From: Elusimicrobiota bacterium
GTDB taxonomy: Bacteria > Elusimicrobiota > Elusimicrobia > JACQJN01
NCBI GenBank assembly: GCA_016205045.1
Contig: JACQJM010000138.1
Span: 1 to 7,610 of the forward strand
DNA length: 7,610 nucleotides
Direction: 5' to 3'
The notes beneath the pieces are model-generated. The model did not search any database. It was not told the DNA's origin and was given only the letters and a program-made list of their open reading frames with translations. This document shows positions 1-5,036 of the stretch, in pieces. Position 1 is the first letter of the stretch, and each line of letters starts with the position of its first letter. A program made the position numbers and the translations under genes.

Positions 1-42
1 GCACTACGGAATGCTTCCAAGAATCTTACTTTGTCGCTTTTT

Positions 43-279
43 TTAGAGTGTACGATCTGTTGCATTTTTCCCTCCTGCTTCTCCTTTTTCAAATGGGAGC
101 GAGTGGGGTGGAAAGGGGTGCGAGTTGGACCCTCTACCCACCGTTGACCTGTTACGCATTGAAGTTCGGCATCCGAGAGAGCAGAAACGGCCAAATCCAC
201 GCTTAATGTCACTCACCCTAGCTTGAAAACTGATTTCGCAATGGGCACAGGTTCTAGGTTCGAGAGTGGGTCTGTTCAT
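43..279 (-). CDS. Small CxxC/CxxxC zinc-finger protein
   Basis: This is a 78-residue basic protein of unknown function. Cys11, Cys14, Cys33 and Cys37 form a CxxC-x18-CxxxC pattern with a Lys/Arg-Gly-x-Gly-Arg-Phe-Cys-Ser segment, as in small zinc-ribbon or HNH-like proteins of phages and mobile elements. No HNH catalytic residues can be seen, so nuclease activity should not be assumed; nucleic-acid binding is a reasonable guess. The start is well supported: AGGAGG at 290-295 lies 10 nt upstream, and the ATG shares one base with the TAA stop of the preceding gene (TAATG). The C-terminal half, after about residue 47, is Pro/Gly/Ser-rich low-complexity sequence and may read through a non-conserved tail. 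It is the last gene of a three-gene operon. Confidence 0.6.
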   Translation of the reverse strand: MNRPTLEPRTCAHCEISFQARVSDIKRGFGRFCSLGCRTSMRNRSTVGRGSNSHPFPPHSLPFEKGEAGGKNATDRTL

Positions 280-512
280 TAAACGACATCCTCCTGTGCC
301 AATGCACTTTCCAGGACCTTCACGGCGGCTTTAAGATCATTAAGCTGGCAGGTTTGGAGGCACAATCCCTTGGCCGTGGGAACCCAGGTCCCATCCTTGT
401 TCTGAGCAAATACCCGCAGATCGAGTAATTCCTTCCCCTGCCAGTTCTTTAAAAGCACCCGGACCTTTTCACATGAGTTTTTAGCAAACTCCGTCACGCA
501 CTTATCTTCCAT
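279..512 (-). CDS. PC4/YdbC-like ssDNA-binding protein
   Basis: The 77-residue protein fits the bacterial PC4/Sub1 (YdbC-type) family, whose members bind single-stranded DNA as dimers through a curved beta sheet followed by an alpha helix. Residues 17-36 give the first strands, with the family pattern of hydrophobic residues, 'GKELLDLRVF', then 'DGTWVPTAKGL' (40-50), then a C-terminal helix (57-72). The length matches the family's usual 65-80 residues. The start at 512 has a GGGGGAGAG ribosome binding site at 518-526. The gene overlaps the end of the upstream primase gene by 11 nt and is coupled to the zinc-finger gene by TAATG. Next to a primase, a role in coating or handling ssDNA during replication of the element is more likely than a role in transcription. 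The family call is fairly sure; the cellular role is inferred. Confidence 0.78.
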   Translation of the reverse strand: MEDKCVTEFAKNSCEKVRVLLKNWQGKELLDLRVFAQNKDGTWVPTAKGLCLQTCQLNDLKAAVKVLESALAQEDVV

Positions 513-1362
513 AAATTCTCTCCCCCATTAAATACTCTTTAGTATTACAAGTAAGCAGTAAGCCCTCTGCTTTTTGCTCCCTGTCTTTCCCCCTCTCCTT
601 GGCCCTGACCATCCGAAAGGCATTGGCGGCAATCTTTCGGAGTTCCTGATCCGACAAAGGTGGTGTGACGCGCTTTAAGTTCATGGCCCTAATTCGCTTG
701 AAAAGGTGATCTGGGAGAGAAGATGTGCAGGGTCTTCCACCACACCAGGTGCAGGACCCTCGCAGAAAACCGCAAGCCGCCCGAAACAACTGCAAGTTGC
801 GCTGACCATTTCCCACCGCCGAGGAAAACTCTGTGGCCTCAACGGGTTGCCTACATTTCTCCAAAAGTTCAAGAACCCAATTTGGAAGAGGCTTCAAGGG
901 AAAATCGGAGTCCACTTCATACCTTTTGCCGTTTGGATGAATTGAAGGCGGACCAATTATATATCCTCCTTCCCCCTTGTAATCCACACCCGGCAAGATT
1001 TCCATAGATGGTAACTTGGTATCCACGGAAAAATAGAAATGAGCTCCACCCCCGCCTGTCAGGACCAGGAAAGTGTCATAAGGCAATTTATGGCCTCGAA
1101 TCGACTCGTCTCCCCCGTTGCGTGGGTCAATATCAACGATGCCAAGGCCACTCTCCACCCCCGTACGGATCGCAAGATTTGCATTTGGCCACCTCGTCCA
1201 CCAGGATCGGAGTTTATCTAGATCAAGGGAAGCGTCCTTGAATCCATGTTCTGTCAATGGGGATTTCCCAAAAGGTCTGCAAGGGAAAACATGCCAGCCC
1301 CTATGAGAGTATTCTAGAGCAGTCTGTCCAAGTCTATCCACGCCGAAACGATTCAACTGCAT
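502..1362 (-). CDS. Prim-pol family DNA primase/polymerase
   Basis: This is a 286-residue archaeo-eukaryotic-type primase-polymerase (bifunctional DNA primase/polymerase N-terminal domain family), which makes primers for plasmids, phages and integrated elements. Counting from the ATG at 1362, the catalytic motifs are all present: 'GIVDIDPRNGG' with Asp77 and Asp79, 'TGGGGAHFYF' with His108, and 'GVDYKGEGGYIIGPPS' with Asp127. A primase C-terminal helical segment follows (about 185-255: GQRN near the start, PPLSDQEL near the end). No helicase domain is fused, unlike larger prim-pol proteins. The frame stays open to a GTG at 1464, but that extension looks non-conserved and would run nearly into the divergent gene, so the ATG is preferred. 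Neither start has a clear ribosome binding site. Cys204, Cys207 and Cys212 sit in the C-terminal domain where the family usually has a plain helix. First gene of the operon. Confidence 0.85.
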   Translation of the reverse strand: MQLNRFGVDRLGQTALEYSHRGWHVFPCRPFGKSPLTEHGFKDASLDLDKLRSWWTRWPNANLAIRTGVESGLGIVDIDPRNGGDESIRGHKLPYDTFLVLTGGGGAHFYFSVDTKLPSMEILPGVDYKGEGGYIIGPPSIHPNGKRYEVDSDFPLKPLPNWVLELLEKCRQPVEATEFSSAVGNGQRNLQLFRAACGFLRGSCTWCGGRPCTSSLPDHLFKRIRAMNLKRVTPPLSDQELRKIAANAFRMVRAKERGKDREQKAEGLLLTCNTKEYLMGERIYGR

Positions 1363-1469
1363 GGCATTAAAAATTGTAAAATGTCCCTGGGTATCTCCGC
1401 AGGGGGAAAACCCAAGATTTTTCAGATAGTTACCCTCCCCTGACCCAGATAAAAACACCACCACTTGAA
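1363..1469. promoter_or_regulatory. Shared divergent intergenic region, primase and orphan gene
   Basis: If the primase starts at its ATG, 107 bp separate it from the divergent gene that starts at 1470, so promoters for both directions should lie here. A TACAAT hexamer on the minus strand (1373-1378) ends 10 nt before the primase ATG, which would give a very short leader, in line with the missing ribosome binding site. I see no convincing -35 box, nor a clear promoter for the plus-strand gene. This is a positional argument with weak sequence support. Confidence 0.3.
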
Positions 1470-2375
1470 ATGAACAATTCAGGTTTGATCGACCAATTCA
1501 AAACGCTTGGGGGAGATATACTCTTTTTACGAAAAGTCGAAAGCCGCCTGGCCAACCTCCGTTCAATAACCAAGAAACTACCAGTTGCCCTTGCCGACAT
1601 GAGAGACGCCGTTAAATATGCGAAAAAAATTCGCACGATCTTAAGGATTAATTTTGGTCTGGAAAAAATGAGTGTGGGGCACACCGTAAAAATTGGAGAT
1701 TCACCAGCAAAATGGCCCATCGACTACTACACACCTCAATGGGGATTACCTTCTCCACTTGAAATAATCCTGCCGGACCTAACACGAAATCTGGATGAGA
1801 TTATCCAGTTTTTGGACCGCCCCAATCGAAACATTCTGAAAGAACTTTTTCCCCTGGAGGATGTAACAGAAAAGGGTGGTCGCCCTGTCACAAATCTTAA
1901 ACTTTTTTACGCTATACCTGCCCTTCGGTTATACCTTGAGCTCGTTGCAAAGAGGCCCTACTGGGATTGGTTAAGCGATTGGGGAGCTATCTTTGTTGGA
2001 AAGGATGGTTGGAGTGCGCAAGATTGGTGGAAAGAGGCAATGCCAAAATCTTCTCTCGCCTGGGGGGATTTACCGTATTGGACTAAGTCTTACCTCGGGC
2101 TAGGAACGGAAGATTTCATAGAATACCTCCTGTACCACAAATTTATTTTTGTGAGGCGACTAAAGTGCGAGAAGGGAACTTGTCTAATATGCGCTTACAC
2201 CAATCAGTTATTCGAACAAACCGCCATCAAAGTTATCAGAAAACTCATACCGCCGGTTCAGGAAGAGCAGATAAGCCGTGGAATGAGAAGTTTATCGGTA
2301 GTCTGCCATAAAAATAGGATGAAAAAGAATTATAGGGATCATCTCATCAAGAAATTTAGATCTTCCTCAAGTTAA
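1470..2375 (+). CDS. Hypothetical protein, tryptophan-rich centre, Cys cluster
   Basis: I do not recognise this 301-residue protein. The first 65 residues are charged and helical, possibly a coiled coil (about 20-60). Residues 80-130 are mixed. A striking aromatic block spans 165-204 with eight tryptophans (165, 167, 171, 181, 186, 187, 198, 204), mixed with Asp and Lys. Cys233, Cys238 and Cys241 (CEKGTCLIC), with Cys279-His280 later, could bind a metal. The C terminus is very basic. No signal peptide or membrane segment is apparent, so it is probably cytoplasmic. It is the only plus-strand gene here, convergent with the TPR gene and divergent from the primase. There is no recognisable ribosome binding site before the ATG; the next in-frame Met is residue 44. 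The length and even composition argue that it is a real gene. Confidence 0.6.
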   Translation: MNNSGLIDQFKTLGGDILFLRKVESRLANLRSITKKLPVALADMRDAVKYAKKIRTILRINFGLEKMSVGHTVKIGDSPAKWPIDYYTPQWGLPSPLEIILPDLTRNLDEIIQFLDRPNRNILKELFPLEDVTEKGGRPVTNLKLFYAIPALRLYLELVAKRPYWDWLSDWGAIFVGKDGWSAQDWWKEAMPKSSLAWGDLPYWTKSYLGLGTEDFIEYLLYHKFIFVRRLKCEKGTCLICAYTNQLFEQTAIKVIRKLIPPVQEEQISRGMRSLSVVCHKNRMKKNYRDHLIKKFRSSSS

Positions 2376-2419
2376 CAAATCTAGCATGGCTAAACAGCCC
2401 CTCTTTCACTATCTCTAAA

Positions 2420-3289
2420 CTACTTGCCTTTCCCCTCATCATTGACCTTTTCTCGAACTTCATCTAGCCTTCTCAAGGCAAAGTCAATTCCCTCGCTCTT
2501 GGCAATCGTTACAAGACTACTAAGAATCTTATCTGCATGAGCAGTAATTCCCGCCTTTTTCAAACAAATTCGAAATTGCTCCTTACTCCTTTTGGTGGGG
2601 GCAAGGGCATCACAATACGCCATCAGGAAAAGTCGAGCTGCATCATAAAAACTTCCCTCTTTCTTTCTCAAGTCACCCATACACTCATACATTCCCAATG
2701 AATTTCCACCTTTTCTCAGGCTCACTCCGATGATGTGATTATAGAGCCCCCAGATGAAATCCCTCTTCACTAGGGTTTTGAGCAATTGCTTGCCAAGGTC
2801 CCTTAATCGCCACCACATATTATCTTGGTCACATAAACTTCGAAATTCAGTGAGTGGGGCCACAAGTTTCTTGTTATCTACTTTCTCACTCTGGGCAATG
2901 TGTAAAATTTCTCTTTCCAGATCGAGCCGCCTCCTTTCCTTCACCACTTTTACTCTGACTTCCGCAAGTCGTTCCATAATTCTATAAGCAGTAACAGGTG
3001 ACTTCAACTTTATTGCCTCTAGTATGGCCACGAACTCCGCATCCTCCAATAAATCAACGGGGCCCCTACCTTCTTGATACCTCTTTTCGTCACTTATAGC
3101 ATCGTAACAAACATAAATAGCCCAGCAAGCGAATCCGACATCACTGCAGTCAATCTTTTTCTGCTCGTCCTCTCTACTTGAGGCATCCGGGGCCTCATCC
3201 AATGCTCTCTCGAATAGTGTCAGGGCTTCGCTCCAACGCCTATCCTGATAATGAATACCCGCTTCTCCGAGTGTCTCAGAAATGCTCAT
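2420..3289 (-). CDS. TPR-like helical protein of unknown function
   Basis: This 289-residue, almost wholly helical soluble protein contains at least one recognisable tetratricopeptide unit at residues 4-34 (pattern G-x-x-Y-x-x-x-x-x-x-A-x-x-x-F-x-x-A-L) and a weaker one at about 200-230. Between them is a highly charged stretch (about 110-130, Arg/Lys/Glu-rich) that could be a coiled coil. Such proteins usually scaffold protein-protein contacts; there is no catalytic signature. The start is supported by AGGAAG at 3300-3305, 10 nt upstream of the ATG. The 30-bp gap to the upstream small membrane-protein remnant suggests the two once formed an operon. The stop lies 44 bp from the stop of the convergent gene, with no obvious terminator between. 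No specific family could be named. Confidence 0.68.
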   Translation of the reverse strand: MSISETLGEAGIHYQDRRWSEALTLFERALDEAPDASSREDEQKKIDCSDVGFACWAIYVCYDAISDEKRYQEGRGPVDLLEDAEFVAILEAIKLKSPVTAYRIMERLAEVRVKVVKERRRLDLEREILHIAQSEKVDNKKLVAPLTEFRSLCDQDNMWWRLRDLGKQLLKTLVKRDFIWGLYNHIIGVSLRKGGNSLGMYECMGDLRKKEGSFYDAARLFLMAYCDALAPTKRSKEQFRICLKKAGITAHADKILSSLVTIAKSEGIDFALRRLDEVREKVNDEGKGK

Positions 3290-3318
3290 TTTTTTCTCTC
3301 TTCCTCAAGTTCTGTTAA

Positions 3319-3501
3319 TTACCGTGTCTTCCTATCTGGTAGCCCTGCTGCCGCTATCAGTGCGATGGGACCAAAGAATAGACCACACATGAACCAGTTG
3401 AAATGCCCGAATCCTTTGTGTTTTGCTAGAAACGAAGAGAAAGCCCCACAGATCGCAGTGTAACCCAGAAAGTCCGCCGCCCTTTCACGCCCTTGCGGGC
3501 G
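3319..3501 (-). pseudogene. Remnant of a small membrane protein, no start codon
   Basis: Reading the minus strand from 3501 to the TAA at 3319-3321 gives 60 sense codons. The last part reads 'GFGHFNWFMCGLFFGPIAL' followed by 'IAAAGLPDRKTR', a pattern common at the end of small bacterial membrane proteins (Gly-Phe-Gly-x-x-x-W-Phe, then Leu-Phe-Phe-Gly-Pro, then Leu-Pro-Asp-Arg-Lys). A stop (TAG, 3502-3504) closes the frame upstream, and the only ATG is internal, at 3388-3390, inside the hydrophobic segment; no GTG or TTG exists in frame. The upstream part of the frame lies inside the palindrome cluster. I infer that the 5' end was lost or replaced by that repeat. Start at a rare codon is the alternative. 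Confidence 0.45.
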
Positions 3502-3620
3502 CTATTGGCGGCTTACTTCCGTACACTCGTGTGCCCTATCCCTGTCGGGATAGAAGCTCAGCCCTCTCCTAAAGAGAGCTTACGGGTTCAGCCAATAATT
3601 TTAATTTACCGTCGGGTAAA
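3476..3620. repeat. Cluster of five palindromes, possible structured RNA or repeat element
   Basis: Five close-packed inverted repeats are visible. (1) GCCGCC at 3476-3481 pairs with GGCGGC at 3507-3512 and encloses CGCCC-TTGC-GGGCG at 3488-3501. (2) ACAC-TC-GTGT lies at 3523-3532. (3) CTATCCC-TGTC-GGGATAG lies at 3536-3553. (4) CTCTC-CTAAA-GAGAG lies at 3564-3578, with an alternative outer pairing of AAGCTC (3554-3559) and GAGCTT (3576-3581). (5) TTTACC-GTCG-GGTAAA lies at 3605-3620. GCTCAGCC and GTTCAGCC also recur around the fourth stem. The last hairpin is 3' of the PIN gene and might end its transcript, though its T tract is poor. The block lies between genes and fits a dispersed palindromic repeat or a structured RNA. 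I cannot match it to a named family. Confidence 0.6.
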
Positions 3621-3680
3621 GTATAGCAGATTTTCGGTGAATTTCAGGAAGGAGCCAAATAGCGCCTAGAATGTATAGGG

Positions 3681-4205
3681 CTAGGAAGGAGAGAATTTTT
3701 CTATGTGAACTGCTAAGGGAAATTCAGATGAGCTTCGGCACACATCTACTATACGATTTTCCTTGACTAAAATCTTCAGATTCCCTTTCCCCACAACTCT
3801 AGTAATATCCATTCCCATGCTTATCAGAAGAATGTCAAAGGTACTCAAGCTATCACCGTTACGTCTGCTAAGCGTATGTTCTGTTTTAAAGATATCATCA
3901 GCACCCAGGATGTGTCTGCGACTAAGTTCGTATGAATAGAGAATTTTGCCGCCCACCACATCTTCATGCAGGGCTTCCTTGTATGACCCATAGGCTTTCT
4001 CTGGTATGAGTTTCTCTTCATAAAAATAGCGTGCCAATGTATTGAAAGTTTCTGCTATGCAGAAATTGGCAACAAAGAGAAAGGATGTTCCCATCCTTTT
4101 TTCTTCAAATAGCTTCTTGACCTTAGTCGCCAACCTTCCTTCTTCCTGGTCTTTTTGATGATATTTCAATACGAGGACGGAGGAGTCAAGGAGGTAGTAT
4201 CGCAC
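3681..4205 (-). CDS. PIN-domain nuclease, VapC-like toxin candidate
   Basis: The 174-residue protein has the layout of a PIN-domain ribonuclease: 'YLLDSSVLVLKY' at the N terminus with Asp7, 'NFCIAETFNTLARYF' with Glu52, and 'GDSLSTFDILLISMGMDI' with Asp124 (and Asp118 nearby), then a strand 'LKILVKE'. These acidic residues bind the divalent metal that cleaves RNA in VapC toxins. It is longer than most VapC proteins (about 130-145 residues), with a lengthened middle (about 60-115). The usual late 'T-x-D' is not obvious. Translation begins at GTG, which shares its G with the TAG stop of the upstream gene (TAGTG). No other start would keep the first strand, so translational coupling is likely. 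Operon position suggests the 61-residue neighbour is its antitoxin. A housekeeping RNA-processing role cannot be excluded. Confidence 0.72.
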   Translation of the reverse strand: MRYYLLDSSVLVLKYHQKDQEEGRLATKVKKLFEEKRMGTSFLFVANFCIAETFNTLARYFYEEKLIPEKAYGSYKEALHEDVVGGKILYSYELSRRHILGADDIFKTEHTLSRRNGDSLSTFDILLISMGMDITRVVGKGNLKILVKENRIVDVCRSSSEFPLAVHIEKFSPS

Positions 4206-4390
4206 TAGGCGTGCCGCAACTCAAGAATGGAGTCTGAAAGAGAAACGGGGCGAGACCAACGTATTTTACTTAGGGAATACATCCGGCGGTAGTGTGCTTT
4301 CCATTCTGGGGTCATGGAGTTAAACTTCTTGGGACCGCTCTTGCCCAATTCAGCTATTAGGAACTGGTGAAACTCAGCGCTTATGCTCAT
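4205..4390 (-). CDS. Small basic protein, candidate antitoxin of the PIN protein
   Basis: This 61-residue basic protein is co-transcribed with, and overlaps, the PIN gene. The start is strong: AGGAG at 4397-4401 lies 6 nt before the ATG. The segment 'ELGKSGPKKFNSMTPEWKAH' continuing to 'SKIRWSR' recalls, in degenerate form, the LGxKGGKARA...LTPEQR...AARARW pattern of many small bacterial proteins. I do not see a ribbon-helix-helix, AbrB or Phd fold, the usual DNA-binding folds of PIN-linked antitoxins. By position and size it is the likely antitoxin, with the C-terminal tail (about 48-61) as a possible toxin-binding part. This role is inferred from the operon layout only. Confidence 0.6.
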   Translation of the reverse strand: MSISAEFHQFLIAELGKSGPKKFNSMTPEWKAHYRRMYSLSKIRWSRPVSLSDSILELRHA

Positions 4391-4431
4391 GGGTGGCTCC
4401 TAGATGGAAGTCTAATTATTAGCTTAGCTGA

Positions 4432-4448
4432 ATTATACAAAATGTCAA
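4432..4448 (-). promoter_or_regulatory. Candidate promoter of the PIN operon
   Basis: On the minus strand a perfect TATAAT (4432-4437) lies about 40 nt before the ATG of the 61-residue gene, leaving a leader of roughly 30-35 nt that includes its AGGAG. A perfect TTGACA (4443-4448) lies only 5 nt upstream of it, too close to act as the partner -35 box, and no good -35 appears 16-18 nt upstream. An imperfect dyad around ATTAGCTTAGCTGAAT (4417-4432) overlaps the expected transcription start and could be an operator for autoregulation. The promoter is likely; its exact boxes are uncertain. Confidence 0.4.
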
Positions 4449-4594
4449 GGGTCCTGATCTCCATGAAAATTTTGAACGTGGTGAGCTCTAAGAAAATTGA
4501 TGGGTGTAACCAAATTTCAACACAAAACTGCGGGCGCGCATTAAGCATTATCAGGTGGGGACCCCAACCAGAACCGCATACCCTACCTCCCACT

Positions 4595-4628
4595 AGGTGT
4601 CCATCCAGGTGTCCATTGGGTGTCCAAA
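4595..4628. repeat. Three tandem GGTGTCCA repeats
   Basis: The core GGTGTCCA (TGGACACC on the other strand) occurs at 4596-4603, 4608-4615 and 4619-4626, with spacings of 12 and 11 bp, so the copies lie on nearly the same face of the helix. The flanking bases are partly shared (AGGTGTCCAT in the first two). Spaced direct repeats this close to a tRNA break fit integrase or excisionase arm-type sites. Replication iterons or operator sites are the alternatives. Confidence 0.7.
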
Positions 4629-4630
4629 AT

Positions 4631-4701
4631 GGTCAAAATAGAACAAACTCAAGCAGGTTAAATATGTAGGTTGTACGCCGAGAATCTAACTAGGTCAAAA
4701 T
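4631..4701. repeat. Pair of GGTCAAAAT direct repeats
   Basis: GGTCAAAAT occurs at 4631-4639 and again at 4693-4701, 62 bp apart (about six helical turns). The second copy lies about 20 bp from the end of the tRNA fragment. A shorter variant, GGTCAAAT, is found at 4954-4961 on the other side of the tRNA and may be chance. Together with the GGTGTCCA set, these look like a second class of protein-binding site in the presumed attachment region. Confidence 0.45.
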
Positions 4702-4721
4702 CTGTAGAACTGGGGCTCGTC

Positions 4722-4762
4722 GTTTTCAAGACCGCCGCCTTAATCCACTCGGCCACCCTTCC
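4722..4762 (-). tRNA. tRNA-Ser(UGA) 5' half, broken after the anticodon loop
   Basis: From 4762 the minus strand reads GGAAGGG (acceptor 5' strand), TG, a GCC/GGC D-stem with GAGTGGATTAAGG, then GCGGT-CTTGAAA, a classic tRNA-Ser with anticodon TGA at 4726-4728. Agreement with the family ends at C4722. The expected anticodon-stem strand ACCGC is replaced by ACGAC, and no 3' acceptor strand CCCTTCC follows. A T-arm-like CCTAG-TTAGATT-CTCGG lies at 4678-4694, but it lacks the invariant C of the T loop and the next seven bases do not pair with the acceptor. I treat it as a truncated gene at an insertion boundary. As it stands it should not yield a working tRNA. Confidence 0.75.
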
Positions 4763-4969
4763 GTTCAAAACTTGTCGCCTTTGGTTTCCGGTCTGCCGAC
4801 CTCCAACCATTTCTGACCGAGCGCTATCGCGAGGAAATGCCGCATCCAATGAGTCCCTTAGGAGAGCGGCCGCGCTGTCCCGCTCCGCCAATACTGCATC
4901 CTGCTTCGCCAAGTGCCCCGCGGTCTTAGGCGGGATCGCGGGACCCCCAGCTTGGTCAAATCCACTCCC

Positions 4970-4989
4970 TGCCTGCCGTTAGGCAGGCA
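4970..4989. repeat. Perfect GC-rich palindrome TGCCTGCC-GTTA-GGCAGGCA
   Basis: An 8-bp perfect stem with a GTTA loop lies between the Mur ligase gene and the tRNA fragment. No T tract follows on the minus strand, so it is not a standard terminator for the gene upstream. On the plus strand it is followed by CATTATTATAC. Palindromes of this kind often occur as dispersed repeats or as bidirectional transcript-end hairpins; I cannot choose from one copy. Confidence 0.6.
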
Positions 4990-4993
4990 CATT

Positions 4994-4999
4994 ATTATA
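4994..4999 (-). promoter_or_regulatory. Possible -10 box for the tRNA-Ser transcript
   Basis: TATAAT is perfect on the minus strand. The hexamer 17 nt upstream is TTATGT, a poor -35. The tRNA fragment starts about 230 nt downstream, a long leader, and the 4970-4989 palindrome would lie within it. It could instead be chance in an A+T-rich patch. Confidence 0.22.
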
Positions 5000-5009
5000 C
5001 GACTCTTTG

Positions 5010-5031
5010 AGTTGGAACATAAGGTCCAACT
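5010..5031 (-). terminator. Hairpin just after the Mur ligase stop
   Basis: AGTTGGA at 5010-5016 pairs perfectly with TCCAACT at 5025-5031 around an 8-nt loop, starting 5 bp after the stop codon of the Mur ligase gene. The position suits a transcript end, but the minus strand continues CAAAGAGTCG, with no U tract, so it may protect the 3' end or be an imperfect terminator rather than an intrinsic one. Confidence 0.4.
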
Positions 5032-5036
5032 GGGGA

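Larger units (their letters stand above)
1..4721. mobile_element. Putative integrated element, right end only
   Basis: This stretch ends exactly where a tRNA-Ser(UGA) gene stops matching its family, just after the anticodon loop. It is more A+T-rich than the murC side and carries a primase, an ssDNA-binding protein, a zinc-finger protein, a PIN-domain toxin candidate and orphan genes, a set typical of plasmid-like or satellite-like integrated elements. Tandem short repeats lie within about 130 bp of the break, where recombinase arm sites would be expected. No integrase, excisionase, helicase or structural gene is visible, and the left end lies outside the window. The reading as an element is inference from boundary, composition and gene content. 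Confidence 0.5.
4391..4721. other. Non-coding segment between PIN operon and tRNA break
   Basis: No believable gene occupies these roughly 330 bp on either strand. It holds the probable promoter and leader of the PIN operon near 4391-4448, an unassigned A+T-rich stretch (about 4449-4560), and the short direct repeats at 4595-4701. The arrangement fits the non-coding arm of an attachment site. Frames that stay open here cross the repeats or the tRNA fragment and have no family features. Confidence 0.5.
4763..5036 (-). other. Spacer between murC-like gene and tRNA-Ser fragment
   Basis: This 274-bp stretch holds no recognisable gene. It contains two hairpins (4970-4989 and 5010-5031), a TATAAT on the minus strand, and, just before the tRNA, a GGTC-TGCC-GACC stem at 4790-4801 within an imperfect outer TTGG/CCAA pairing (4781-4806). 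The open frame running from 4912 into the tRNA reads 'RVAEWIKAAVLKT', the well-known false peptide from translating tRNA-Ser(UGA), so it is not a gene. Confidence 0.55.

Noticed and set aside
1363..1464. GTG start extending the primase by 34 residues
   Set aside because: The extension has no resemblance to the family, no ribosome binding site, and would leave only 5 bp to the divergent gene. The ATG at 1362 gives a normal N terminus.
1430..1720. 96-codon minus-strand frame opposite the orphan gene
   Set aside because: It is antisense to the 301-residue frame, with no recognisable motif and no ribosome binding site seen; likely a shadow.
3476..3620. Integron attC site or group II intron end
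   Set aside because: I find no paired R and L core boxes of the attC type and no domain V hairpin with a GAAA-type loop and AGC triad, nor any reverse transcriptase.
4387..4593. 68-codon minus-strand frame upstream of the PIN operon
   Set aside because: It covers the likely promoter and leader of the PIN operon and has no conserved pattern; the 61-residue gene has a far better start.
4678..4762. Complete but divergent tRNA-Ser using the T-arm-like CCTAG-TTAGATT-CTCGG
   Set aside because: The T loop lacks its invariant C, one stem pair is broken, the anticodon stem has two mismatches and the acceptor ends do not pair. A working tRNA is not supported.
4658..4912. Open frame of 84 codons on the minus strand
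   Set aside because: It translates through the tRNA-Ser fragment and contains 'RVAEWIKAAVLKT', the familiar false peptide of tRNA-Ser(UGA) genes; it has no family features elsewhere.
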